Of a stretch of 64,000 bases of DNA, positions 18,129 to 25,192 are shown piece by piece. Made by a program: the position numbers and the translations under genes. Every line of letters begins with the position of its first letter. Positions within the stretch are counted from its first letter, which is position 1. A model generated the notes under the pieces. It had not been told where the DNA came from and ran no database searches. It worked only from the letters and a program-made list of their open reading frames with translations. Origin of the DNA: Lysobacter sp. Root690 (GTDB lineage: Bacteria; Pseudomonadota; Gammaproteobacteria; Xanthomonadales; Xanthomonadaceae); contig NZ_LMHM01000001.1 in NCBI RefSeq assembly GCF_001427785.1, forward strand, positions 201,622-265,621. The letters run 5' to 3'.

Positions 18129-18277
18129 CCTGGCTCCAGATATCGGAACGGAAAAGGGATGCAAGGATAGCCGACGGTCCGTACGTCCGGCTTCACGGCA
18201 CTTAACCGGCGTTGTCCGCCGCGATCGATAAAATACGCCCACCCGGCGCCCCGCACGCGCCTCCAAGGATGGAAGCC

Positions 18278-19105
18278 ATGACCCTCGCCCCACCGCTGCA
18301 ACTGAACGTCGGCGACGACGGCCGGATCGAAGCCAGCCCGTTCGGCGCCCACGCACTGTCCTGGCGCTGCCAGGGCCGCGAGCGCCTGTACCTGAGCCCG
18401 CGCGCCAGCTTCGGCGAAGGCAAGGCGATCCGCGGCGGGATACCGGTGATCTTTCCGCAGTTCGGCGAGCGCGGCGACGGCCCGCGCCACGGCTTCGCCC
18501 GCACCACCGTCTGGGAGCCGCTGGACGGTCCCGGCGCCGGCGCGTCGCGCCTGGCCTTCCGCCTTCGCGACAACGAGCACACGCGCCGTCACTGGCCGCA
18601 TCGGTTCGAGGCCGAGCTGGCCCTGGAACCGGGCGAAAATCGCCTGCGCATTGCTCTGAGCGTGCGCAATCTCGACGATGCCCCGTTCGAATTCAGCGCC
18701 GCGCTGCACACCTACCTGCGGGTCGCCGACATCGCCGGCACCCTGGTCCACGGATTGGAGGATCGTGCGTACATCGATACCGCGCGCGGCGGCGAGCAGG
18801 TGGAGCCGACCGATGCGCCGCTTCGCTTCGAGGGCGAGGTCGATCGCATTTATCCCGGTACGCGTCGGGTGCTGCGGGTGACCGACGGGGAGCAGATGCT
18901 GCGGGTGGAAAGCGAGGGCTTCGCCGACACCGTGGTATGGAATCCCGGCGCCGAACTGGCCGCCGGCCTGGCCGACCTGGGCGCGGGCGAACACCGCCAT
19001 TTCATCTGCGTGGAAGCCGCGCGGATTCTCCAACCGATCCGCCTGGAACCGGGCGCCAACTGGACCGGCGCGCAACACTTGATCGTCGAAGAGACGCTGC
19101 GCTGA
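18278..19105 (+). CDS. D-hexose-6-phosphate mutarotase (aldose-1-epimerase-like)
   Basis: A 275-residue cytoplasmic protein of the galactose-mutarotase beta-sandwich superfamily, YeaD-type. Conserved patches are RGGIPVIFPQFGE, PRHGFARTTVWE with the substrate-binding His, AALHTYLRV with the catalytic His, and the late DTVVWNPG motif. It should interconvert alpha and beta anomers of glucose-6-phosphate or a similar hexose-6-P, feeding sugar-nucleotide synthesis such as that by neighbouring XanB. The start at 18278 has AAGGA 8 bp upstream and is preferred over ATG 18269. It is divergent from xanB. Confidence 0.85.
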   Translation: MTLAPPLQLNVGDDGRIEASPFGAHALSWRCQGRERLYLSPRASFGEGKAIRGGIPVIFPQFGERGDGPRHGFARTTVWEPLDGPGAGASRLAFRLRDNEHTRRHWPHRFEAELALEPGENRLRIALSVRNLDDAPFEFSAALHTYLRVADIAGTLVHGLEDRAYIDTARGGEQVEPTDAPLRFEGEVDRIYPGTRRVLRVTDGEQMLRVESEGFADTVVWNPGAELAAGLADLGAGEHRHFICVEAARILQPIRLEPGANWTGAQHLIVEETLR

Positions 19106-19136
19106 CCGGCCGCGCCGCGCGCTTCGCGCGCCCGGC

Positions 19137-19733
19137 TTACCCGCAGCGGTAATTCACTTCGCTGACGCTGTTGCGGAACGGATCGGTCAGATCGTCGGAG
19201 TATTCGCCCATCAGCAGCCGCTGCTTAGGTAGCAGATTGCCGCGGAAAAACCGGCTGAAACGGGCCAGATTGTGGCCGCGCCCGGTCAGGCGCACACAGC
19301 GTTCGTCGATCACGATCGTGCCCGATTGCAACTGCTCGGTAAGGCGCACGTCGACCAGCCGGTGTTCGATCATGTACTCCTTGGCCAGCACATCGTGCAG
19401 ATGATCGGCGTGGATGCCGCCGCCGCGCTGCTGGATCTTTTCCAGGATGTAGAACGACAGCGAACGGTCGATCACCGTCGGCACCGAGATCGCGAAGGCG
19501 TAGCCGCCGAGCATCCACAGGCAGATCAACTGCACCTTCTCGAAGCGGTTGAAGTCGCCGAACGCCTTGAACGCGAACACGCCGACGCCGACCACGGCCG
19601 CGGCGATGCCGGCGTCCAGGATCGCGCTGTACAGCACCACGTTGACCTTGCCGTAGCGCACATGCAGGGCGTACACCCCCAGCAGCACGATCACGAACGC
19701 GAACGTGGCCAGCAATGCCTTGAGATATTTCAT
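19137..19733 (-). CDS. Unknown inner-membrane protein
   Basis: A 198-residue product starting MKYLKALLATFAFVIVLLGV, with GAGG upstream. Three or four hydrophobic segments (about residues 5-23, 32-55 and 68-87) precede a roughly 110-residue soluble C-terminal part. That part contains ADHLHDVLAKEYMIEHRLVD, ERCVRLTGRGHNLARFSRFF and PFRNSV. It is probably helical, with a winged-helix-like character (inference). No named family was recognised. The gene is convergent with the mutarotase gene and divergent from etfBA. The longer frame up to 19964 runs through the etfB promoter region and lacks support. Confidence 0.75.
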   Translation of the reverse strand: MKYLKALLATFAFVIVLLGVYALHVRYGKVNVVLYSAILDAGIAAAVVGVGVFAFKAFGDFNRFEKVQLICLWMLGGYAFAISVPTVIDRSLSFYILEKIQQRGGGIHADHLHDVLAKEYMIEHRLVDVRLTEQLQSGTIVIDERCVRLTGRGHNLARFSRFFRGNLLPKQRLLMGEYSDDLTDPFRNSVSEVNYRCG

Positions 19734-20132
19734 GAGCGCAGCCTCTTCATTAGCTTTCCTGGCCTGAATCGGTCGAACAACCCCACCTGCCTTGGCGCGG
19801 CGCGGCACCCAGGCTCCACGCCGGCGCCACCATACCGCGCCCGGGACGCGGGTGACCGCGCCCCCGACGCACGATGCCACCGCAGCCGTGAACGCAGTCG
19901 CGGTTTGCGCAGGTCCCGCGCGGTCCATGGGGGACTCCAGCCACGATCCTCCCGCCCACAACACGCGCTGAGCGGGCCATTGCGGCCAATCGTCGTCCGA
20001 GCCGGCGCCACATCCCGTCTTCCCCGGCCCCAGCCAGCCGACCCGGCAACCTGCGCCCGCCGGCCGTCTCCGTTAGAATTGGCGGCTCTTGGCCGCTCCC
20101 GGCCGGACACCCCCACAAGGAATCCCCGCACG
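19734..20132 (+). promoter_or_regulatory. Upstream region of etfBA with a TAGAAT-type promoter box
   Basis: About 400 bp between divergent genes. The 16-mer GTCTCCGTTAGAATTG at 20066-20081 contains TAGAAT, which fits a -10 element 53 nt before the etfB start. No consensus -35 is visible at the right distance. The same 16-mer occurs at 27656-27671. AAGG at 20117-20120 is the likely etfB ribosome-binding site. Confidence 0.55.
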
Positions 20133-20879
20133 ATGAAGATCCTCGTCGGCTACAAGCGCGTGGTGGACTACAACGTCCGCATTCAGGTCAAGCCGGATGG
20201 CTCCGGCGTGGTCACCGACGGCGTCAAGCTGTCGGCCAATCCGTTCGACGAAATCGCCCTGGAAGAGGCCCTGCGCCTGCGCGACAAGGGCATCGCCACC
20301 GAGGTCGTGGTCGCCACGATCGCCCCCGCCGATGCCCAGCCGCACCTGCGCAACGGCCTGGCGATGGGCGCCAACCGCGCCGTGCACATCGTTTGCGACC
20401 AGCCGATCCAGTCGCTGACCGCCGCGCGCGCGCTGCTCAAGCTGATCGAAAAGGAACAGCCCGACATCGTGATCCTGGGCAAGCAGGCGATCGACGACGA
20501 CGCCAGCCAGACCGGCCAGATGCTCGCCACCTTGTGGGGCCGCCCGCAGGCGACCTTCGCCTCCAAACTCGAAGTGGCTGACGGCAAGGCCACGGTCACC
20601 CGTGAAGTCGACGCCGGCCTGGAAACGCTCGAAGTCGATCTGCCGGCCGTGGTCACCACCGACCTGCGCCTCAACGAGCCGCGCTTCATCAAGCTGCCCG
20701 ACATCATGAAGGCCAAGAGCAAGCCGCTGGAGACGATCCAGTTCGCCGACCTCGGCGTGGACACCGGCGACACGCTCAAGACCACCCATTACGCACCGCC
20801 GCCCAAGCGCAGCAAGGGCGTGATGGTCAAGGACGCGGCCGAACTGGTCGCCGCACTGAAGCAGAAGGGGTTGCTGTGA
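20133..20879 (+). CDS. etfB: Electron-transfer flavoprotein beta subunit
   Basis: A 248-residue beta subunit of the ETF heterodimer, which accepts electrons from acyl-CoA and other dehydrogenases and donates them to ETF-QO. It has the ETF-beta signature VVATTDLRLNEPR (the VxTxDLRLNxPR class), the AMP-binding core (ILGKQAIDDDASQTGQMLA) and the recognition-loop region typical of housekeeping (group I) ETFs. The start at 20133 is the first ATG of the conserved N-terminus (MKILVGYKRVVDY). The stop shares one base with the etfA start. etfBA marks the left boundary of the O-antigen cluster, as in Xanthomonas. Confidence 0.97.
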   Translation: MKILVGYKRVVDYNVRIQVKPDGSGVVTDGVKLSANPFDEIALEEALRLRDKGIATEVVVATIAPADAQPHLRNGLAMGANRAVHIVCDQPIQSLTAARALLKLIEKEQPDIVILGKQAIDDDASQTGQMLATLWGRPQATFASKLEVADGKATVTREVDAGLETLEVDLPAVVTTDLRLNEPRFIKLPDIMKAKSKPLETIQFADLGVDTGDTLKTTHYAPPPKRSKGVMVKDAAELVAALKQKGLL

Positions 20880-21820
20880 TGAGCAAGGTTTTGATCGTCG
20901 CCGAACATCTCGAGGGCAAGCTCAACGCCGCCACCGCCAAGTGCGTGTCGGCCGCGCAGGCGCTCAAGCCCGAATCGATCGACATCGTGGTGCTGGCCGC
21001 CGACCCGGCCGCCGTCGCCGCCGATGCCGCGCAGATCGCCGGCGTCGCCAAGGTGCTGACCGTGGCCAACGCCGCCAACGCCCAGCCGATCGCGCAGGTG
21101 CTCGCGCCGCAGATCGCCGCGTTGGCGAAGGGCTACAGCCATGTGTTCGGCCCCTCGACCACCTTCGGCAAGGACCTGATGCCCTGCGTCGCGGCCCTGC
21201 TCGGCGTGGCCCAGGTCTCCGACGTGATGGCGGTCGAAGGCAGCCACACCTTCAAGCGTCCGATCTACGCCGGCAACGCCATCGTCACCGTCGAAGCGCC
21301 GAGCGACCACACCGTCGTCGCCACCGTGCGCGCGGCGTCGTGGCCGGAAGCGGCTAAGGGCGGCAGTGCCACCGTCGAAGCCGCGTCGGTCGACGCCGTG
21401 CTGCCGACCCACACCCGCTACGTTGGGCTGGCCGCCGGCAAGTCCGACCGTCCCGACCTGCAGAGCGCCAAGCGCGTCGTCTCCGGCGGCCGCGGCGTGG
21501 GCTCGGCCGAGAACTTCAAGATCATCTACGACTTCGCCGACAAGCTCGGCGCCGCCGTGGGCGCCTCGCGCGCCGCGGTCGATGCCGGCTACGTCCCGAA
21601 CGAACTGCAGGTCGGCCAGACCGGCAAGATCATCGCCCCGGAGCTCTACGTCGCCGTCGGCATCAGCGGCGCGATCCAGCACCTGACCGGCATCAAGGAC
21701 GCCGGCACGATCGTCGCGATCAACAAGGACGGCGAAGCGCCGATCTTCGAGATCGCCGACATCGGGTTGGTGGGGGATTTGTTCAAGTTGTTGCCGGAGT
21801 TGGAAACCGCGCTGGGCTGA
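20879..21820 (+). CDS. etfA: Electron-transfer flavoprotein alpha subunit
   Basis: A 313-residue alpha subunit carrying the FAD site. The C-terminal signature is present: VAVGISGAIQHLTGIKDAGT and AINKDGEAPIFEIADIGLVG. The middle has SGGRGVGS. The start ATG 20879 overlaps the etfB stop by one base, so the two are translationally coupled; a GTG at 20876 is less likely. A strong terminator follows at 21858, separating the pair from the polysaccharide genes. Confidence 0.97.
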   Translation: MSKVLIVAEHLEGKLNAATAKCVSAAQALKPESIDIVVLAADPAAVAADAAQIAGVAKVLTVANAANAQPIAQVLAPQIAALAKGYSHVFGPSTTFGKDLMPCVAALLGVAQVSDVMAVEGSHTFKRPIYAGNAIVTVEAPSDHTVVATVRAASWPEAAKGGSATVEAASVDAVLPTHTRYVGLAAGKSDRPDLQSAKRVVSGGRGVGSAENFKIIYDFADKLGAAVGASRAAVDAGYVPNELQVGQTGKIIAPELYVAVGISGAIQHLTGIKDAGTIVAINKDGEAPIFEIADIGLVGDLFKLLPELETALG

Positions 21821-21857
21821 TTCGCGCGCACGGTATCCATCGTCCGCGGTCCGAACT

Positions 21858-21893
21858 CCCCGCCAGCCAGAACCTGCTGGCGGGGATTATTTT
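21858..21893 (+). terminator. Rho-independent terminator of etfBA
   Basis: CCCCGCCAGC (21858-21867), 8-nt loop, GCTGGCGGGG (21876-21885), then ATTATTTT. It isolates etfBA from the O-antigen cluster. Confidence 0.92.
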
Positions 21894-22059
21894 AGAGTTC
21901 GGCTTATGAATAAATGCGGCGAATTGACTGTCGAGACCCTGGAGTGGTCGCGGGCTCGCGATAGCCAGTCAGGCGGGCGCTTATGAATGCAACTTGGCGT
22001 CATATGGCATCAGCCGATCCTCCATCGTCCATCGCCGCACAAGCACATAAGAGCCCAGC

Positions 22060-22683
22060 ATGAGAAAACTAGCGCTTTATGGCAGTGGTGGTTTCGCGCG
22101 CGAAATCCTGATGCTGCTGGAAGACATGAGCCTGGGCGATCGCGTGACCGCGCTGTATGAAAGCGACGATATCTGGAACGAGCGCGTCGTCGCCGGCATC
22201 GCCACGCAGCCCATCAGCCGCTTCGATCCCGCTGCCACCGACCTGGTGATCGCGGTCGGCAACCCGCAGACACGGCGCAAGATGCAGGCATCGCTGCCGA
22301 TACAGACCCGCTACCCGACATTGGTTCATCCTGACGCACGCGTCCATCGCAGCAGCAGCGTCGGCGAAGGCAGCATCATCTGCGCGGCCAGCATCGTCAC
22401 CTGCGATGTCGTCATCGGTCGCCAAGTCAACTTGAACCTGTCGACTACCGTCGGACACGACTGCCGCCTGGAAGACTTCGTGACCACCGCGCCTGGAGTA
22501 AACATCAGCGGCAACTGCCTCCTCGGCGCCGGTTCGTATTTCGGTACCAACAGCTGTCTGCGCGAGAAGGTCCGCGTCGCCGCCGATGCGATCGTCGGCA
22601 TGGGCGCGGTGGTCGTGGGCGATCTGCCGGAAGCAGGCGGCGTCTACGTCGGCAGCCCCGCCCGCCTCAAGCCCACTCGTTGA
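22060..22683 (+). CDS. NeuD/PglD/VioB-type sugar O/N-acyltransferase
   Basis: A 207-residue protein with an N-terminal Rossmann-like nucleotide-sugar domain (YGSGGFAREIL, residues 7-17) and a C-terminal left-handed beta-helix. The catalytic-base histidine is His133 in TVGHDCRLEDF. This is the layout of PglD, PerB and VioB, which N-acetylate a 4-amino group on a nucleotide sugar with acetyl-CoA. It opens the first set of polysaccharide genes; the DegT-type aminotransferase two genes on would supply the amine. Pairing with a VioA-like enzyme suggests dTDP-4-acetamido-4,6-dideoxyglucose as product (inference). There is no strong ribosome-binding site before ATG 22060. Confidence 0.85.
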   Translation: MRKLALYGSGGFAREILMLLEDMSLGDRVTALYESDDIWNERVVAGIATQPISRFDPAATDLVIAVGNPQTRRKMQASLPIQTRYPTLVHPDARVHRSSSVGEGSIICAASIVTCDVVIGRQVNLNLSTTVGHDCRLEDFVTTAPGVNISGNCLLGAGSYFGTNSCLREKVRVAADAIVGMGAVVVGDLPEAGGVYVGSPARLKPTR

Positions 22684-22693
22684 CCGCGCGCCG

Positions 22694-23095
22694 ATGAAGT
22701 GGCTTCGCCATACCTGGCGATCCGAAAAGCAACGGTTCCTGATCGTCGGAGCCTGGAACACCCTGTTCGGCTATCTGGTCTTCGTGGCCGTGCATCTGTT
22801 GTTCGGGCAGACATGGCATCCGACCGCAACCTTGCTGGTCGCCTACTGTATCGCCCTGCCTCAATCGTTCCTCGCCCAACGCCTGTTGGTGTTCCGGCGC
22901 ACCGCCGACGATTGGCGCGCGCAGTTCCTGCGGTTCCTGGGCAGCAACAGCGCGATATTCGCGGCAAACCTCATTTTGCTGCCTGCGTTCACCTCGGTAA
23001 CCGATACCAGCCCGTTGTTCGGGCAGGCGTTGTTTATCCTGGGCTCGACGGTGGCAAGCTATCTCGTCCACAAGCATTACTCGTTCGCCGGTTGA
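22694..23095 (+). CDS. GtrA-family membrane protein (candidate polyprenyl-P-sugar flippase)
   Basis: A 133-residue protein with four membrane helices and the GtrA pattern FLIVGAWNTLFGYLVFVAVH, QSFLAQRLLVFR and SYLVHKHYSF. GtrA proteins are thought to flip undecaprenyl-phosphate-linked monosaccharides made by GtrB-type enzymes. It lies 10 bp after the acyltransferase and 4 bp before the aminotransferase. With the GT2 at 24215 and the large membrane protein at 25189 it completes a GtrA-GtrB-GtrC-like set. The start ATG 22694 is inside a longer frame that overlaps the previous gene and is not conserved there. Confidence 0.88.
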   Translation: MKWLRHTWRSEKQRFLIVGAWNTLFGYLVFVAVHLLFGQTWHPTATLLVAYCIALPQSFLAQRLLVFRRTADDWRAQFLRFLGSNSAIFAANLILLPAFTSVTDTSPLFGQALFILGSTVASYLVHKHYSFAG

Positions 23096-23099
23096 CTCG

Positions 23100-24218
23100 A
23101 TGAATATCATTCCTTTGCTTGTGCCCCACATGCCGCGAGCGGACAGCCTGCTGCCGTATTTACGACAAATCGACGAAAACCGGCACTACACCAATTTCGG
23201 TCCGATCAACGCCGAATTCGAACGTCGTATCGCCGCCGACGTGGGTCCGCAGTGGCTGCCCGAACAGGTCACCACCGTTTCCAATTGCACGGTCGGCCTG
23301 GAGCTCGCGCTGCAGGCGCTGGAGCTGCCTCCCGGAGCGCGCGTGTTGATTCCCGCCATCACCTTCGCGGCCACCGCGACCTCGGTGATCCGGGTCGGAA
23401 TGAAGCCCGTGCTTTCCGATGTGGATCCCCACAACTGGCTTCTGACTCCGGCGCTGGCCCGCGCGGCCGTCGCGCGCGGCCCTGTCGACGCCGTCATTCC
23501 GGTCTCGACCTTCGCTTGTCCGCATCGCACCGACGAATGGGATGCCTTCGTTCGCGACACCTCGATACCCGTGGTGATAGACGCAGCCGGCGCTTTCGGC
23601 AACCAGCGACCGGGCGAGCTGACCGATGTCGTGTACAGCTTTCATGCCACCAAATCCTTCGGCACCGCCGAGGGCGGAGCGGTGCTGTCGCGCTCGATCG
23701 AACGAATCAAGCGCATTCGTAAGCTTTCGAATTTCGGAATCGACACCTCGATCGGCATGCTCGACTCCATCGGCACCAACGGCAAGATGAGCGAATACCA
23801 CTGCGCCATCGGCCTGGCCTCGTTCGATCAATGGGACGACACCAAGCGCGCCCGGCGCGACTTGAGCGCCCGCTATGCGCGCGCACTGGCTCGAATCTGC
23901 CCCTTCCTCGACTATCAGACCAAGCCTGCCGACGGCATCTATCCGCTCTTGCCCGTATTGCTGCCGGCTGGAGCGTCGGCCGCGCGCTGGAGCGAACATC
24001 TGGCCAAACAAGGCATCCAGAGTCGCCGCTGGTATTCGCCGTCCCTGCACACTCATCCGGCATTGCGCGATACCGAGGTGTCCGGCCTGCTGGATGTCGC
24101 TGTCGACATCGGCGAGCGCATCCTCGGCCTGCCTTTCTTTATCGGCATGAGCGACGAGCAAATCGCCAGGGTCTGCGCGGCGTTGAGGGATGCGAACCAG
24201 GAGGGAGACCCGTTGTGA
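23100..24218 (+). CDS. DegT/DnrJ/EryC1/StrS nucleotide-sugar aminotransferase (VioA/DesI-like)
   Basis: A 372-residue PLP enzyme that adds an amino group to a 4-keto (or 3-keto) nucleotide sugar. The PLP lysine is Lys185 in SFHATKSFGTAEGG; Asp161 in VVIDAAGAF should hold the pyridine nitrogen. The HATK context is remembered from 4-aminotransferases of the VioA/DesI group, not the SFYPxKN context of 3-aminotransferases. That points to dTDP-4-amino-4,6-dideoxyglucose, but GDP-perosamine is an alternative because Gmd in this cluster makes GDP-4-keto-6-deoxymannose. The stop overlaps the next GTG start. Confidence 0.88.
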   Translation: MNIIPLLVPHMPRADSLLPYLRQIDENRHYTNFGPINAEFERRIAADVGPQWLPEQVTTVSNCTVGLELALQALELPPGARVLIPAITFAATATSVIRVGMKPVLSDVDPHNWLLTPALARAAVARGPVDAVIPVSTFACPHRTDEWDAFVRDTSIPVVIDAAGAFGNQRPGELTDVVYSFHATKSFGTAEGGAVLSRSIERIKRIRKLSNFGIDTSIGMLDSIGTNGKMSEYHCAIGLASFDQWDDTKRARRDLSARYARALARICPFLDYQTKPADGIYPLLPVLLPAGASAARWSEHLAKQGIQSRRWYSPSLHTHPALRDTEVSGLLDVAVDIGERILGLPFFIGMSDEQIARVCAALRDANQEGDPL

Positions 24219-25192
24219 ACAAGGTGACCTACGTCATTCCCGTCTACCACAACGAAGGATCGATCAAGCGCACCTGGGAGACGATCGCTGCGCTTTACCA
24301 GGGCGGGCCGCTGGCCGCGCACCAGTACGAAATCATCTTCGTCAACGACGGTTCCAAGGACGGCTCTCAGGCCGAGATCGAGGAAGTGACGCGACTGGAC
24401 CAGAACGTCCGCAGCATCCGCTTCAGCCGGAATTTCGGCCAGCTGGCGGCGATCGTGGCGGGCTATCGGCACGCCAGCGGCGACGCGATCATCAACATGT
24501 CGGCCGACCTGCAGGATCCGGCGGAGCTGACCGTCGACATGGTCGACAAATGGCTGGGCGGTTCGGAAGTCGTGGTGGCGTTTCGCGAGGATCGCGAAGA
24601 TTCCTTCGGCGCCAAGTTCTTTTCCCGCCTGGCCTACGGTGCGCTGAGGGCATCCAACCCGGACATCCCGGCCGGCGGCTTCGACTTCGTGCTGATGAGC
24701 CGCCGCGCGCTTGACTTGTTTCTCAGCTACCGCGGACGCAACCGTTTTTACCAGGGCGACGTGATCTGGGCCGGCTTGACCACGACCTACCTGCCCTACG
24801 TGCGGCGTAAGCGGGAAGTCGGCAAGTCGCAGTACAACTTCAGCAAGAAGATGAAGCTGTTCTACGACTTCCTGCTCGACGGTTCCTATCTGCCCATCCG
24901 CATCATGTCGATGTGCGGCGTGGTTTTCGCGTTACTTGGCGTCGCCTATGCAGCGGTCATCGTCGTGGCCTGGACCATGCACGCCACACCTTTCACCGGC
25001 TGGGCGCCCATCATGGTGGCGTTGCTGGTCATCGGCGGCATCCTGATGTTCATGCTGGGCATCATCGGCGAATACCTCTGGCGCATTCTTGACGAGATCA
25101 AGGACAAGCCCTTGTACGTGATCGACGAACGCACATCGTCCGCCACCGTCGTCGGAGGTGCTCCGGAACGAGCACCTGACCTGCATCCATGA
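24215..25192 (+). CDS. GT2 polyprenyl-phosphate sugar transferase, GtrB/ArnC-like
   Basis: A 325-residue protein. An N-terminal GT-A domain has VIPVYHNE, FVNDGSKDGS and SADLQDP (metal-binding DxD position). RFSRNFGQLAAIVAGY and the C-terminal pair of membrane helices (about residues 232-258 and 266-290) define DPM1/GtrB/ArnC-type enzymes. These load a sugar from a nucleotide donor onto undecaprenyl phosphate at the cytoplasmic face. Translation starts at GTG 24215, overlapping the aminotransferase stop (GTGA), with GGAGGGAG upstream. It shares RFSRNFGQ-type motifs with the second GT2 at 27775. Confidence 0.9.
   Translation: MNKVTYVIPVYHNEGSIKRTWETIAALYQGGPLAAHQYEIIFVNDGSKDGSQAEIEEVTRLDQNVRSIRFSRNFGQLAAIVAGYRHASGDAIINMSADLQDPAELTVDMVDKWLGGSEVVVAFREDREDSFGAKFFSRLAYGALRASNPDIPAGGFDFVLMSRRALDLFLSYRGRNRFYQGDVIWAGLTTTYLPYVRRKREVGKSQYNFSKKMKLFYDFLLDGSYLPIRIMSMCGVVFALLGVAYAAVIVVAWTMHATPFTGWAPIMVALLVIGGILMFMLGIIGEYLWRILDEIKDKPLYVIDERTSSATVVGGAPERAPDLHP

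Noticed and set aside
19734..19964. N-terminal extension of the unknown membrane protein
   Set aside because: Its residues are low-complexity and it would pass through the etfB upstream region; the ATG at 19733 has a better ribosome-binding site and begins a hydrophobic segment.
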